10,096 nucleotides of DNA from Candidatus Peregrinibacteria bacterium. GTDB taxonomy: Bacteria; Patescibacteriota; Gracilibacteria; UBA1369; UBA12463. Positions 1 through 6,120 of this stretch are shown here, in pieces (position 1 is the stretch's first letter; each line of letters opens with the position of its first letter). The DNA is taken from contig JAHFJT010000027.1 of the NCBI GenBank assembly GCA_023245695.1, positions 1 to 10,096 on the forward strand. Reading direction: 5' to 3'. The notes below the pieces were generated by a model. That model was not told the DNA's origin, did no database searches, and saw only the letters and a program-made list of their open reading frames with translations. The position numbers were made by a program, and so were the translations under genes.

Positions 1-907
1 TGATCATGATCGCGATAATGATAAAAAATGGTGCACCAACGATGAGCCCGATGAGTGAGCCGACGATATCGAAGACTCGCTTAATAACTTTTCCCCAGCC
101 ATCGAGTGGCGTTGGCTTGAGTTCGATAAGTGGAATTCCGCGCATGGTGTAAATCTCAACATTCGTTCTTTGAACCTCCATCAGATCAGGAACGAAGGTG
201 TATTTTACGTGGAGCTCGCGGCAGATTGCGAGAATTTCTGGCCCGAGTTTATTCACATCTTCGGCCTGGATGATCTGCTCGATATGGTGCTTTTGGATCA
301 GGTTTCTAAGGTTATTCGTAGTTCCGAGGAAGTATTGTTTGTGCTCTTGTTTCGAGGTCTCCGTGATAAATCCGAGGAAGTTGTAATCGAGATGATGTTG
401 GATTTTTTTTGTGAAGTCGCGCGCAAAATTACTTTCTCCGATGACGGCTACTCTGTATTGACCGATGCCTTTTTTGAGAAGAGATTGTCGTATGAGATGA
501 ATGATAAGTCGCTCTGTTGCGAGAAATATTGCCGTGAGAATGGTCGCATAGATCAGGACGAGACGAGAAAATGGAAAGCTTCTGATGACGAAAAAGTAGG
601 TGATGATCACCATTATCCACGCAAAAATCATGAAGAACATTTTCGCAAGGTCCCGAGTGAGAGGGCGCGAGATTTTGAGGAGATACATCTGGTTTACTGC
701 AAAAATGCCTATCAGAAGTGTGGCACACTTGAGGGTGAAGGCGGTGAAGCTTTCGTGTGTTGGAAGGGTCGTGATATCAAAGGGGGACTGAAACTGCGCA
801 AAGAGGGGAAGCGTTCTCAGTTTGAGTGCGGTAAAAAATGCCGCAATCGTCAGCGCGAAATCGAGCGGAACTTTGATAATACCAAAAAAGAGTCGAATGG
901 GTTTCAT
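1..907 (-). CDS. Polyprenyl-phosphate glycosylphosphotransferase (exopolysaccharide/bacterial sugar transferase), 3' end cut by window edge
   Basis: This gene has no stop inside the window: about 302 codons are present of the ~460-480 usual for the family. The family moves a sugar-1-phosphate from a nucleotide sugar onto undecaprenyl phosphate, the first step of capsule or exopolysaccharide synthesis at the inner membrane. The translation shows several hydrophobic segments in the first ~140 residues (about 13-30, 56-72, 90-108, 115-131), then a Rossmann-like middle domain beginning RVAVIGE (~152-158), then the family-typical junction TPLDGW (~266-271) and KRVFDI (~276-281) leading into the membrane segment before the catalytic domain, which lies outside. 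The ATG at 907 is the first after an in-frame TAG 9 bases upstream; no Shine-Dalgarno is visible. It starts 45 bases after the end of rnpB on the same strand with no clear terminator between, so read-through is possible. Only a poor promoter candidate (TTTTCA, 17 bases, TAGACT) is visible. Family is confident; sugar specificity unknown. Confidence 0.9.
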   Translation of the reverse strand, partial: MKPIRLFFGIIKVPLDFALTIAAFFTALKLRTLPLFAQFQSPFDITTLPTHESFTAFTLKCATLLIGIFAVNQMYLLKISRPLTRDLAKMFFMIFAWIMVIITYFFVIRSFPFSRLVLIYATILTAIFLATERLIIHLIRQSLLKKGIGQYRVAVIGESNFARDFTKKIQHHLDYNFLGFITETSKQEHKQYFLGTTNNLRNLIQKHHIEQIIQAEDVNKLGPEILAICRELHVKYTFVPDLMEVQRTNVEIYTMRGIPLIELKPTPLDGWGKVIKRVFDIVGSLIGLIVGAPFFIIIAIMI

Positions 908-952
908 GCGAAGCTAGTCTACTGGAAAGCGGCAGCGTTGAAAAGTTTGTAA

Positions 953-1434
953 TACTGGAATGCCCTCGATAAGCCGAGTTCTGTACGCTGGGGCCCGCCT
1001 TGCGGCAAGCTTCAGTGCGACGATTATCTCTCTAGGCGCGCCCTCGCGGGCGCGCTCATGCAGTGGAGAAGAGAAGGACGGTCGGAACCGACGTTGGAGC
1101 ACTTTGCAGTACACGTATCCTTTCTTCCCAGCCACCTTGCACCACCTAGGGTTTACCACTGAAGTCTGGTTGCCCCGAAATCGGAGTCCCCGAGGACCTC
1201 ACTCCGCCTGAAGCGGACTTTTCACCTTTCGCCTCGGTCTTGCGACCTCGGCTAGTATTGTCTCTGTGGCACTTTCCCTTGCTGTGACTTTGCGCGCATC
1301 TTGCGATGACGTGACGACACAACCGGCAGGCGTTACCTGCTAAGCGTTCCGATGGTGCTCGGACTTTCCTCCAGAGCTTTCGATTGGCACTTGTCCAACT
1401 TCAGCTCCAGCAATCGTCAAAGAACATTCCAGTA
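953..1434 (-). ncRNA. rnpB: RNase P RNA (type A-like)
   Basis: This is the catalytic RNA that removes tRNA 5' leaders. Read on the minus strand, the universal core is present in order: GGAGGAAAGTCCGAGC near 1357-1372, GCAGGTAACGCCTGC near 1326-1340, CACAGAGACAATAC near 1256-1269, a GGTGAAAAG segment, GGTAAACCC followed by GGTGCAAGGTGG near 1135-1157, and ACAGAACTCGGCTTATCG near 968-985. The ends are set by a perfect 10-bp P1 helix: TACTGGAATG at 1434-1425 pairs with CATTCCAGTA at 962-953. A P3-like stem closed by CGATTG/CAATCG follows P1. A strong GC hairpin with a GCGA loop (~1035-1056) fits P18, followed by CTAGAGAGATAATCGTC. An extra GCAA-loop hairpin (~1000-1018) lies where P19 occurs in some bacteria. 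At ~482 nt it is longer than the ~380 nt E. coli RNA. Identity is very confident; individual helix names are inferred. Confidence 0.96.
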
Positions 1435-1440
1435 CCTGGT

Positions 1441-1469
1441 AGTATGTACTTTTTTGGCTTGTTTGACAA
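1441..1469 (-). promoter_or_regulatory. Sigma70-type promoter of rnpB
   Basis: On the minus strand a -35 box TTGTCA (1469-1464) is followed by exactly 17 bases and a -10 box CATACT (1446-1441). Seven bases further is position 1434, the first base of the RNase P P1 helix. The agreement between the predicted start and the RNA's structural 5' end supports both calls. A small inverted repeat (CTTGT/ACAAG, 1458-1470) overlaps the -35 box. Confidence 0.85.
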
Positions 1470-1497
1470 GTAATGGCTTGGAATTCTAATACTGATC

Positions 1498-1511
1498 TAT
1501 CCCCGGGGATA
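1498..1511. repeat. Perfect 14-base palindrome upstream of rnpB
   Basis: TATCCCCGGGGATA reads the same on both strands. It lies about 30 bases upstream of the rnpB -35 box, a position where a dimeric regulator could bind. No regulator is known from this window, so an operator role is speculative. It overlaps the first copy of the direct repeat described separately. Confidence 0.5.
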
Positions 1512-1525
1512 CAATGAGCTTCAAA
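1502..1525 (+). repeat. Imperfect direct repeat, copy 1
   Basis: CCCGGGGATACAATGAGCTT plus CAAA matches the segment at 1581-1604 apart from a two-base gap, a one-base gap and a substitution or two. The two copies are 79 bases apart, start to start, in the intergenic stretch between the terminator of the 132-residue gene and the rnpB promoter. Function is unknown: a duplicated regulatory box or a small sequence relic. Confidence 0.5.
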
Positions 1526-1580
1526 TTTGACACCGTTTATGGATGGTTTCTCGCTTGTCCGCAAGGGATGCTTCGCTCTG

Positions 1581-1604
1581 CCCGGGTACAAAGTCAGCTT
1601 CAAA
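1581..1604 (+). repeat. Imperfect direct repeat, copy 2
   Basis: CCCGGGTACAAAGTCAGCTT plus CAAA is the second copy of the element at 1502-1525. It runs directly into the poly-A side of the terminator hairpin at 1604-1632. This copy lacks the perfect palindrome of copy 1, because GGGG is reduced to GGG. Confidence 0.5.
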
Positions 1605-1632
1605 AAAAGCCTGCTTATGAAACAGGCTTTTT
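1602..1632 (-). terminator. Rho-independent terminator after the TPR/hypothetical gene pair
   Basis: The 10-base arms 1604-1613 and 1623-1632 (AAAAAGCCTG / CAGGCTTTTT) are perfectly complementary around a 9-base loop. Read on the minus strand the stem is followed by a run of seven T. It begins 8 bases after the stop codon of the 132-residue gene, so it ends that transcription unit and shields rnpB from read-through. Confidence 0.9.
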
Positions 1633-1639
1633 CTTGTAA

Positions 1640-2038
1640 TTATTTCCTTAGGAGTCTCTCTAGCCAACTCCGAACTTTAGGATTGGGAGTAACAGGCGAG
1701 GTGTCAGGTTTTTTATCGCTAATGTACAGCTTATCTGTTCTCGCTCCAGTTTTTCGTTCGATTATCTCCAGTTGTGCATATCTCATATTTACATAGTCTT
1801 TGAGCCCTTTCATATTCTGAGGTGAGATTTTTTTGTCATTGTCACGCATGAATTGCTTAATCGAATCTATTTCCCTATTGATATATTCAATATCTTCTTT
1901 ATCAAGAACGAGACTAGTCGCGCTTATAGCTAATGGCGGATAGTAATTTTGTATTTTTGGAAGCAATGGCTCATGCGCTCCGAGCGTGACCACTGTTTTC
2001 ATCGTTGTTTTATGTTCTTGGTCGTCTAGTAGTGACAT
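1640..2038 (-). CDS. Hypothetical protein, 132 aa
   Basis: I do not recognise a family. The 132-residue protein has no signal peptide and no membrane segment. Residues about 45-95 are rich in charged residues with a heptad-like pattern (DKEDIEYINREIDSIKQF and onward), suggesting helices or a short coiled coil. The tail is basic (SWLERLLRK). It follows the TPR gene on the same strand with a 24-base gap and is followed at once by a terminator, so the two are probably co-transcribed. The gap holds an inverted repeat, ATCAAT-TT-ATTGAT (2046-2059), just before the start, and no Shine-Dalgarno site. An in-frame ATG 12 codons later (MKTVVTLG) is an alternative start. By eye it is more AT-rich than its neighbours, which could mean weaker constraint or a more recent arrival. 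That it is coding is supported by its placement between gene and terminator. Confidence 0.7.
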   Translation of the reverse strand: MSLLDDQEHKTTMKTVVTLGAHEPLLPKIQNYYPPLAISATSLVLDKEDIEYINREIDSIKQFMRDNDKKISPQNMKGLKDYVNMRYAQLEIIERKTGARTDKLYISDKKPDTSPVTPNPKVRSWLERLLRK

Positions 2039-2062
2039 TTTGATATCAATTTATTGATGTGA

Positions 2063-2749
2063 CTACATTTCTTGATTTTTTGTCTCATTTGTATTTGTCT
2101 TCAGCTTCCCATACTCCGTCGCGAAGAATTTGACTGCGTTGAGGCACTCGCGGGCTTTGTCGTTGGTTGGGTCGAGGATGAGGACTTTGGAGAACATGCG
2201 CATGGCACGTTCGAAGTTTTTTTCATTCATGTAGAGGACGCCAAGGTCGGTGAGAATGAGGGCGTCGTTTGGGGCGAGGTTCAGGGCGCGTTCGAGGAGA
2301 ATGATGCCCTGCTGCTTCTGGCCGTTGTGGAAAATACTCCAGCCGAGGCATCGGAGGATTTCTGGGTGGTTCTGGAACATTTCGTCGGCCTTTTCGAGAT
2401 ATTCTATAGATGTCTTCCACTTGCCCATGCAAGAGTAGACGAAGCCCATAAGGTAGTTGCCGTTTGGACTTTCTGGATTTAAGGTGATGGCTCGGTCGAG
2501 AGCACGCTTTGCCTTCTGATATTCACGAAGGGTGAGGTAGTTGTCGGCGATCTCTTCGTAGGCGTCGGTGAAGTCGAGATCGTAGTTCAAGATACGTTCG
2601 CAAATTTTTATCGCTTCTTTGTGCTGGCCATTCTGCTTCTTAAGTTCTGCCTCTTCGAGCATTGACTGTGTGTCGTACATGGAAAGGGTTTTTATTGGTT
2701 TTTGTTTGGGATGCGTCGAATCGTGCGCTTTTTTTGCGAACCGAATCAA
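2063..2749 (-). CDS. TPR-repeat protein, 228 aa
   Basis: A tetratricopeptide-repeat scaffold, a fold that mediates protein-protein contacts. About five 34-residue units run from residue ~30 to ~205, with the typical W/L-G-Y-A-P spacing: for example EAIKICERILNYDLDFTDA, KAKRALDRAITLNPESPNG, SIEYLEKADEMFQNHPEI, GIILLERALNLAPNDALI and RAMRMFSKVLILDPTNDKA. There is no signal peptide or membrane segment, so it is probably cytoplasmic. The last ~20 residues are polar and likely disordered. The ATG at 2749 lies only 11 bases after the -10 box, so the message would be nearly leaderless; an ATG at 2680 (MYDTQSMLEEAE, residue 24) would place the start just before the first repeat and leave a longer leader. 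Neither has a Shine-Dalgarno site. It is first gene of a pair with the 132-residue protein. The partner and process are unknown. Confidence 0.93.
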   Translation of the reverse strand: MIRFAKKAHDSTHPKQKPIKTLSMYDTQSMLEEAELKKQNGQHKEAIKICERILNYDLDFTDAYEEIADNYLTLREYQKAKRALDRAITLNPESPNGNYLMGFVYSCMGKWKTSIEYLEKADEMFQNHPEILRCLGWSIFHNGQKQQGIILLERALNLAPNDALILTDLGVLYMNEKNFERAMRMFSKVLILDPTNDKARECLNAVKFFATEYGKLKTNTNETKNQEM

Positions 2750-2760
2750 TGTATCTGGTT

Positions 2761-2789
2761 ATAATAGCAGATTTTTGGTTTTTTTTCAA
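2761..2789 (-). promoter_or_regulatory. Sigma70-type promoter of the TPR gene
   Basis: Minus-strand TTGAAA (2789-2784), a 17-base A-rich spacer and TATTAT (2766-2761). Each box matches consensus at five of six positions. The expected transcription start is ~2754, about five bases before the annotated ATG. Confidence 0.8.
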
Positions 2790-2926
2790 GAACTGCGATG
2801 GGGATTTCGTGGAGAGTGTGCAAAACTCTTTTTAGTCATTTTTGAAGCTGTGTATTTTTGCCGGCGAAACACCTTCTTTAAAACATTTAAATATTTTTTG
2901 TCGATAATTTTCACTCCTGGAGCAGA

Positions 2927-4192
2927 CTACGCCTTTTGATAATTGATTTCTTCCAGTAATTTTGGACTCAACTTGGCGTACTGGGACATTTTGAGGTGGG
3001 GATTGTTGGCGCTGCCGAAGAGCTCTTCGATGCGATGGCCGGGATTGGTTGGATCTTCGGTGAGGGCGTAGGTGTCGACGATGGAGAAGCGGCCTGTTTT
3101 TGCGGACTCTTCTTTGAGCCAGGCATTGTAGGCGAAACGGGTTTCTTTACTGCGAGAATGTTCGCCGGGTGCCATCATGGTTCCAATTTTTATGCGAGCA
3201 CGTGGATTGATCCTTTTTATCACATTGAAGAGCTTGTAGAAGTTCTTCTGCATCTTTTCGAGAGGATAATTTTCAGCCATGTTGAGATTATTTCCACCAC
3301 CCTGGAAGATGATAGTGTCGGCATTTTTGATGCTTTGCATCTCGTTCTTAGGAAGATTCTGAATCAGATCAGCAATACTTTCCATTCGTTTCCCCACAAA
3401 ATCAAAGGCGCGAATACCTTTTTTAGCGAGACTTGGCTTGAGGCCTTGAACCTGCGAATCGCCGATGAAGACGGGGTTGTGAGTTGGGAGAGTTTCTTTT
3501 GACTCGGGCTTGAACTCTGTGTCTTGAGCTGTACTTTGTGCCATTCCTTCTCGAAGCATTGAGTGATCGCTATGTGTTTTTTCTACAACGGCTGCTTTTT
3601 TCTGGGTCGATTCACGCTCTTGTTCTTCGGCTTTTTTCATCTGTGCCGCATCGAATGGAAGGATATCTTCGTACTTGATGAAAACTTTTGTGCCGTTAAA
3701 ACTCGACATATATCTGTCTTTTTCTGATCGATACTCGCCGCCGCGTGTTCCGGGTGTTCGTTTCGATTCTGTAGCGCCTGCACCTTCCCCAAACCGCACT
3801 TTGCTAATATTCGGTGGAAGTATGTGGCCGGCGCCGATGGCTTTTTGTTCGGCGAAAGCGAGTTTTCCGAAATCAAAGGTCACGCTCATGCCTTTTTCCC
3901 CAAGCTCGATATTTTTTCCTATGGTGGCGAAAAGCTCCGCTGCTGGTCGTGATCGCAGCTGTTCTTTTTTCTGATCGTCGGTCAGGGTCCTGTCGTTGTC
4001 GATTTTTGCGAGAGCTTCGGTGATCTTTTTTTGCTGCTCCGGATTTTGACGGATCGCCATGACCTTGTTCAGAAATTCTCGAAAAGCACCTTTTTTGAGG
4101 GCCTCGATGCTGTCGAGTTTTTCCAAACCTTTGAACCCAGGGATATCCTTGGGGTGTTCCAGTGTGTTGGATTGGTTTTCAGGAGAGGCCAT
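2927..4192 (-). CDS. SGNH/GDSL-hydrolase-like protein with uncharacterised N-terminal half, 421 aa
   Basis: The C-terminal ~185 residues look like an SGNH hydrolase, a family of esterases, acetylhydrolases and lipases. Visible blocks are VFIGDSQVQGL with the nucleophile Ser246, IIFQGGGNNL (~294-303) giving the Gly and Asn oxyanion residues, and NPHLKMSQYAKL with His399. The Asp normally three residues before that His is Asn396, so the standard triad is incomplete. The N-terminal ~185 residues are a separate region: a charged helical part (residues 25-95), then a segment with LPPNISKVRFGEG (~125-137), RYMSSFNGTKVFI (~160-172) and ILPF, which I recall only loosely from CPR proteins and cannot name. 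Residues 185-237 form a charged, low-complexity linker. No signal peptide or membrane helix is seen, odd for an envelope esterase. It has its own promoter with a ~37-base leader and no Shine-Dalgarno site. Substrate unknown. Confidence 0.85.
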   Translation of the reverse strand: MASPENQSNTLEHPKDIPGFKGLEKLDSIEALKKGAFREFLNKVMAIRQNPEQQKKITEALAKIDNDRTLTDDQKKEQLRSRPAAELFATIGKNIELGEKGMSVTFDFGKLAFAEQKAIGAGHILPPNISKVRFGEGAGATESKRTPGTRGGEYRSEKDRYMSSFNGTKVFIKYEDILPFDAAQMKKAEEQERESTQKKAAVVEKTHSDHSMLREGMAQSTAQDTEFKPESKETLPTHNPVFIGDSQVQGLKPSLAKKGIRAFDFVGKRMESIADLIQNLPKNEMQSIKNADTIIFQGGGNNLNMAENYPLEKMQKNFYKLFNVIKRINPRARIKIGTMMAPGEHSRSKETRFAYNAWLKEESAKTGRFSIVDTYALTEDPTNPGHRIEELFGSANNPHLKMSQYAKLSPKLLEEINYQKA

Positions 4193-4235
4193 ACGGGTGA
4201 ATAAGGGTTCGAGTTGGTTCGAAACGAATCCTTAT

Positions 4236-4264
4236 AGTATAGCATATTTGAAGCCGGCTGACAA
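4236..4264 (-). promoter_or_regulatory. Sigma70-type promoter of the SGNH-like gene
   Basis: Minus-strand TTGTCA (4264-4259), exactly 17 bases, then TATACT (4241-4236). The -35 box is identical to that of rnpB. It starts nine bases past the stop codon of the response-regulator gene. The expected start is ~4229, giving a leader of ~37 bases. Confidence 0.85.
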
Positions 4265-4273
4265 TAAAGGATT

Positions 4274-4744
4274 TTATTTCAATCCTTTCATCTCTTCCAG
4301 AAGGAGGGCTTGAAAAACCGCTCTTGCTGTTTCTCCGTCATTGTCGTCAAAATTTAGATACTGCTTTAGAGGGAATTTACCTTCGACGTGACCGTTGAAT
4401 TGGGCACACCCCAGGCCACCTTTTGAGAAGGCGATTTTTCGGATATCGGGACGCTGATTTTGTAGCCATTTGGCGATATCGAGCCCGCTTGTACTTTCAT
4501 AATCTCGGCTTCCTTCTGCGAGAGGTTGGTAACCTTCGCTACTCAAATTTCGGTCCAGAAAAATCAGCCTGATCACTCGGTTGCGAATCATGTCCATGGC
4601 TTCGTCGAGAGTTGAAGGAGCTTCAATCTTCCAATCCTCGGGTAAGTGAGGCTCGATGAGACGCACGGCAATATCCCGAAATTCTGATTCGTCATCAACG
4701 ACGAGGATCGTTTGTGTAAGGTCGGGGGCATTCATTGGGGCCAT
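4274..4744 (-). CDS. Orphan response-regulator receiver-domain protein, 156 aa
   Basis: A stand-alone CheY-like receiver with no output domain. It shows the acidic pair in ILVVDDES (Asp17, Asp18), the likely phospho-acceptor Asp64 in LIFLDRNL, a Ser at the Thr/Ser switch position in KIAFSKGG (Ser107) and a candidate conserved Lys in EGKFPLK (Lys123). Between the acceptor and the next helix there is an insert of roughly 15 residues (SSEGYQPLAEGSRDYESTSG), which makes it longer than the usual ~120 residues. No histidine kinase or DNA-binding partner is in the window, so it probably acts through protein contacts or takes phosphate from a distant kinase. It has its own promoter. The ATG at 4744 is followed by another in-frame ATG at residue 4; neither has a Shine-Dalgarno site. 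The family is confident; the pathway is not known. Confidence 0.88.
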   Translation of the reverse strand: MAPMNAPDLTQTILVVDDESEFRDIAVRLIEPHLPEDWKIEAPSTLDEAMDMIRNRVIRLIFLDRNLSSEGYQPLAEGSRDYESTSGLDIAKWLQNQRPDIRKIAFSKGGLGCAQFNGHVEGKFPLKQYLNFDDNDGETARAVFQALLLEEMKGLK

Positions 4745-4765
4745 GTCGAGCGCTAAAAAGAGGTT

Positions 4766-4793
4766 ATTTTAGCATTGTTTTTTACTAAGTCAA
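4766..4793 (-). promoter_or_regulatory. Sigma70-type promoter of the response-regulator gene
   Basis: Minus-strand TTGACT (4793-4788), a 16-base spacer and TAAAAT (4771-4766); each box is five of six to consensus. It sits in the 57-base gap after galU and gives an expected leader of ~15 bases. Confidence 0.75.
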
Positions 4794-4801
4794 ATTTCTC
4801 C

Positions 4802-5668
4802 CTACATGAGACTGTTGAGATACGCTTTCAGCTCTGGACCGAGCTCGGGACGAGCGAGGGCAAAGTCAATCGTAGCTTTGATAAGGCCGAGTTTGTCACC
4901 GGTGTCGTAGTGACGGCCCTCGACTTCGTAGCCATAAATCGCTTGCGATTTTCCGAGTTCCCGAAGCCCGTCAATCAGTCGCAATTCGCCGTCAGGGTGG
5001 CTGGCATTGGCTTTTTCGAGGGCAGCGATAATCTCAGGTGTGAGAATGTACTTGCCGATGATCGCAAGATTGGATGGAGCGTCTTCGGGTTTTGGTTTCT
5101 CGACGAGCGTGTCAATCTGGTGAAGACGACCTTCAGAAGTTTTTGGACCGATAATCCCATACAGGTTACTTTTTTGCGCCTCGATTTTTTCGAGGGCGAG
5201 AATGCAGGACTGTTTTTTGTAGTAGACGTCGAGGAGCTGTTTGGTGGCTGGTTTTGGGCCAGAGATGATGTCGTCACCGAAGAGCACGACGAATGGATCG
5301 TTCCCGATAACTTCTTTCGCACAGAGAATGGCATCACCATCGCCTTTTGGAAGAGCCTGGCGGACATAGATGAACTTGGCGAGTCGTGAAATTTTTCGGA
5401 TGTCTTTCAGGAGATTGTGTTTTCCTTTCTCCACGAGATTGTGTTCGAGCTCCCATGAAGAGTCAAAATGATCTTCGATCGCACGCTTGCCACGACCCGT
5501 CACGATAATAATCTCGGTGATGCCAGAATCGACGGCTTCCTCAACGAGGTACTGGATGACCGGCTTATCGACGATCGGGAGCATCTCTTTTGGCTGTGAC
5601 TTGGTAGCGGGAAGGAATCGAGTTCCAAATCCTGCGGCGGGGAAGACGGCTTTTGTAATTTTTTTCAT
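4802..5668 (-). CDS. galU: UTP--glucose-1-phosphate uridylyltransferase
   Basis: Makes UDP-glucose from glucose-1-phosphate and UTP in the cytoplasm (EC 2.7.7.9), the donor for cell-surface glycans. The 288-residue length is normal. The nucleotidyltransferase signature AAGFGTRFLPATKSQPKEML is at residues 11-30, the metal-binding region VVLFGDDI at 127-134, the sugar-site LVEKP at 188-192 followed by APSNLAIIGKY, and GRHYDTGDKLG at 251-261. A segment that reads KGLGHAVLCA in E. coli GalU reads KGDGDAILCA here (108-117), a notable change near the nucleotide site. It follows hsp20 by 22 bases on the same strand, probably in the same transcript, with no Shine-Dalgarno site before the ATG. With the sugar transferase at the left edge it points to envelope polysaccharide synthesis. 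A related thymidylyl- or other uridylyl-transferase is less likely given the GalU-specific blocks. Confidence 0.95.
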   Translation of the reverse strand: MKKITKAVFPAAGFGTRFLPATKSQPKEMLPIVDKPVIQYLVEEAVDSGITEIIIVTGRGKRAIEDHFDSSWELEHNLVEKGKHNLLKDIRKISRLAKFIYVRQALPKGDGDAILCAKEVIGNDPFVVLFGDDIISGPKPATKQLLDVYYKKQSCILALEKIEAQKSNLYGIIGPKTSEGRLHQIDTLVEKPKPEDAPSNLAIIGKYILTPEIIAALEKANASHPDGELRLIDGLRELGKSQAIYGYEVEGRHYDTGDKLGLIKATIDFALARPELGPELKAYLNSLM

Positions 5669-5690
5669 AAGGGTTGGAGTCGGTACAAGT

Positions 5691-6056
5691 TTACGTTTTG
5701 ATGCGAATAACTTTGGTCTGGAGTTTCTCGACTTTCGGTATAGCGATGCGAAGAATTCCGTTCTTGAATGCGGCGCTTATTTTTACAGAATCGGCGGAGG
5801 CTGGCAAGACGATTGATCGAGAAAAGTCCCCCCAGAAGCACTCTTTCGTGAGATAATCTTCTTCAGGAACTTTGTCTTCGAGGCGCCGTTTTCCTTTGAT
5901 GGTGAGGACCTCGTCGGTGACGGATATGTTGAGATCGTCTTCGGTGACACCTGCGATGGCTGAGAGGATAATAATCTCGGCGTCAGTCTGGTAGATGTCG
6001 AGGGCGAGCTGGCCCTCTTGTTCATCAGGGTTTCCGATAGGGGTCGATTTTGGCAT
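5691..6056 (-). CDS. Hsp20/alpha-crystallin family small heat-shock protein
   Basis: A 121-residue ATP-independent chaperone that holds unfolding proteins. The alpha-crystallin domain covers residues ~16-110, from LALDIYQTDAEIIILSAIAG and VTEDDLNISVTDEVLTIKGKR to the hallmark AAFKNGILRIAIPK (A-x-x-x-G-I-L). The C-terminal VIRI gives the I-x-I-type anchor that links subunits. The N-terminal arm is very short (~15 residues against 30-40 or more in many relatives), which may limit oligomer size. The gene lies between ftsH (59 bases upstream) and galU (22 bases downstream). The leader is strikingly C-rich (a run of seven C, then CTCAC-type repeats) and has no Shine-Dalgarno site. No CIRCE element was seen. 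A CATTAT hexamer at 6084-6079 could be a -10 box, but has no good -35 partner. Confidence 0.94.
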   Translation of the reverse strand: MPKSTPIGNPDEQEGQLALDIYQTDAEIIILSAIAGVTEDDLNISVTDEVLTIKGKRRLEDKVPEEDYLTKECFWGDFSRSIVLPASADSVKISAAFKNGILRIAIPKVEKLQTKVIRIKT

Positions 6057-6103
6057 GGGTGAGGTGAGTGAGGGGGGGATAATGTAGGAGCGGGGACGAG
6101 AGC

Positions 6104-6120
6104 TGTAGCCTTCGGCTACA
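6104..6120 (-). other. Hairpin overlapping the ftsH stop codon
   Basis: Perfect 7-base arms 6104-6110 and 6114-6120 (TGTAGCC / GGCTACA) around a 3-base loop. On the minus strand the ftsH TAG is inside the 5' arm. There is no following T-run, so it is not a standard terminator. It could protect the 3' end of ftsH or separate ftsH from hsp20 by processing. Confidence 0.55.

Noticed and set aside
170..952. A 260-codon open frame on the plus strand
   Set aside because: It lies almost wholly antisense to the polyprenyl glycosylphosphotransferase, whose minus-strand translation has family motifs and membrane segments. The plus-strand product is charged with no recognisable domain.
914..1211. Open frames of 81 and 83 codons on both strands
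   Set aside because: They lie inside the RNase P RNA and have no protein-like features.
1530..1590. tRNA-like look of the CTTGTCCGCAAG and GCCCGGGTACAAAG segments
   Set aside because: No cloverleaf with acceptor, D and T arms can be built, and the T-loop consensus GTTCAA is not met.
1340..1603. An 87-codon minus-strand frame
   Set aside because: It covers the rnpB promoter and the 5' part of the RNase P RNA core. The repeated look of its peptide comes from the imperfect DNA repeat.
2804..2837. Possible terminator hairpin AGAGT...ACTCT with T-run
   Set aside because: The stem is only five pairs and the T-run is on the plus strand, where no gene needs it. The SGNH-like gene on the minus strand shows no clear terminator.
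6057..6120. CIRCE-type or ROSE-type heat-shock control of hsp20
   Set aside because: No TTAGCACTC/GAGTGCTAA inverted repeat is present, and an RNA thermometer of the usual kind needs a Shine-Dalgarno to hide, which is absent.
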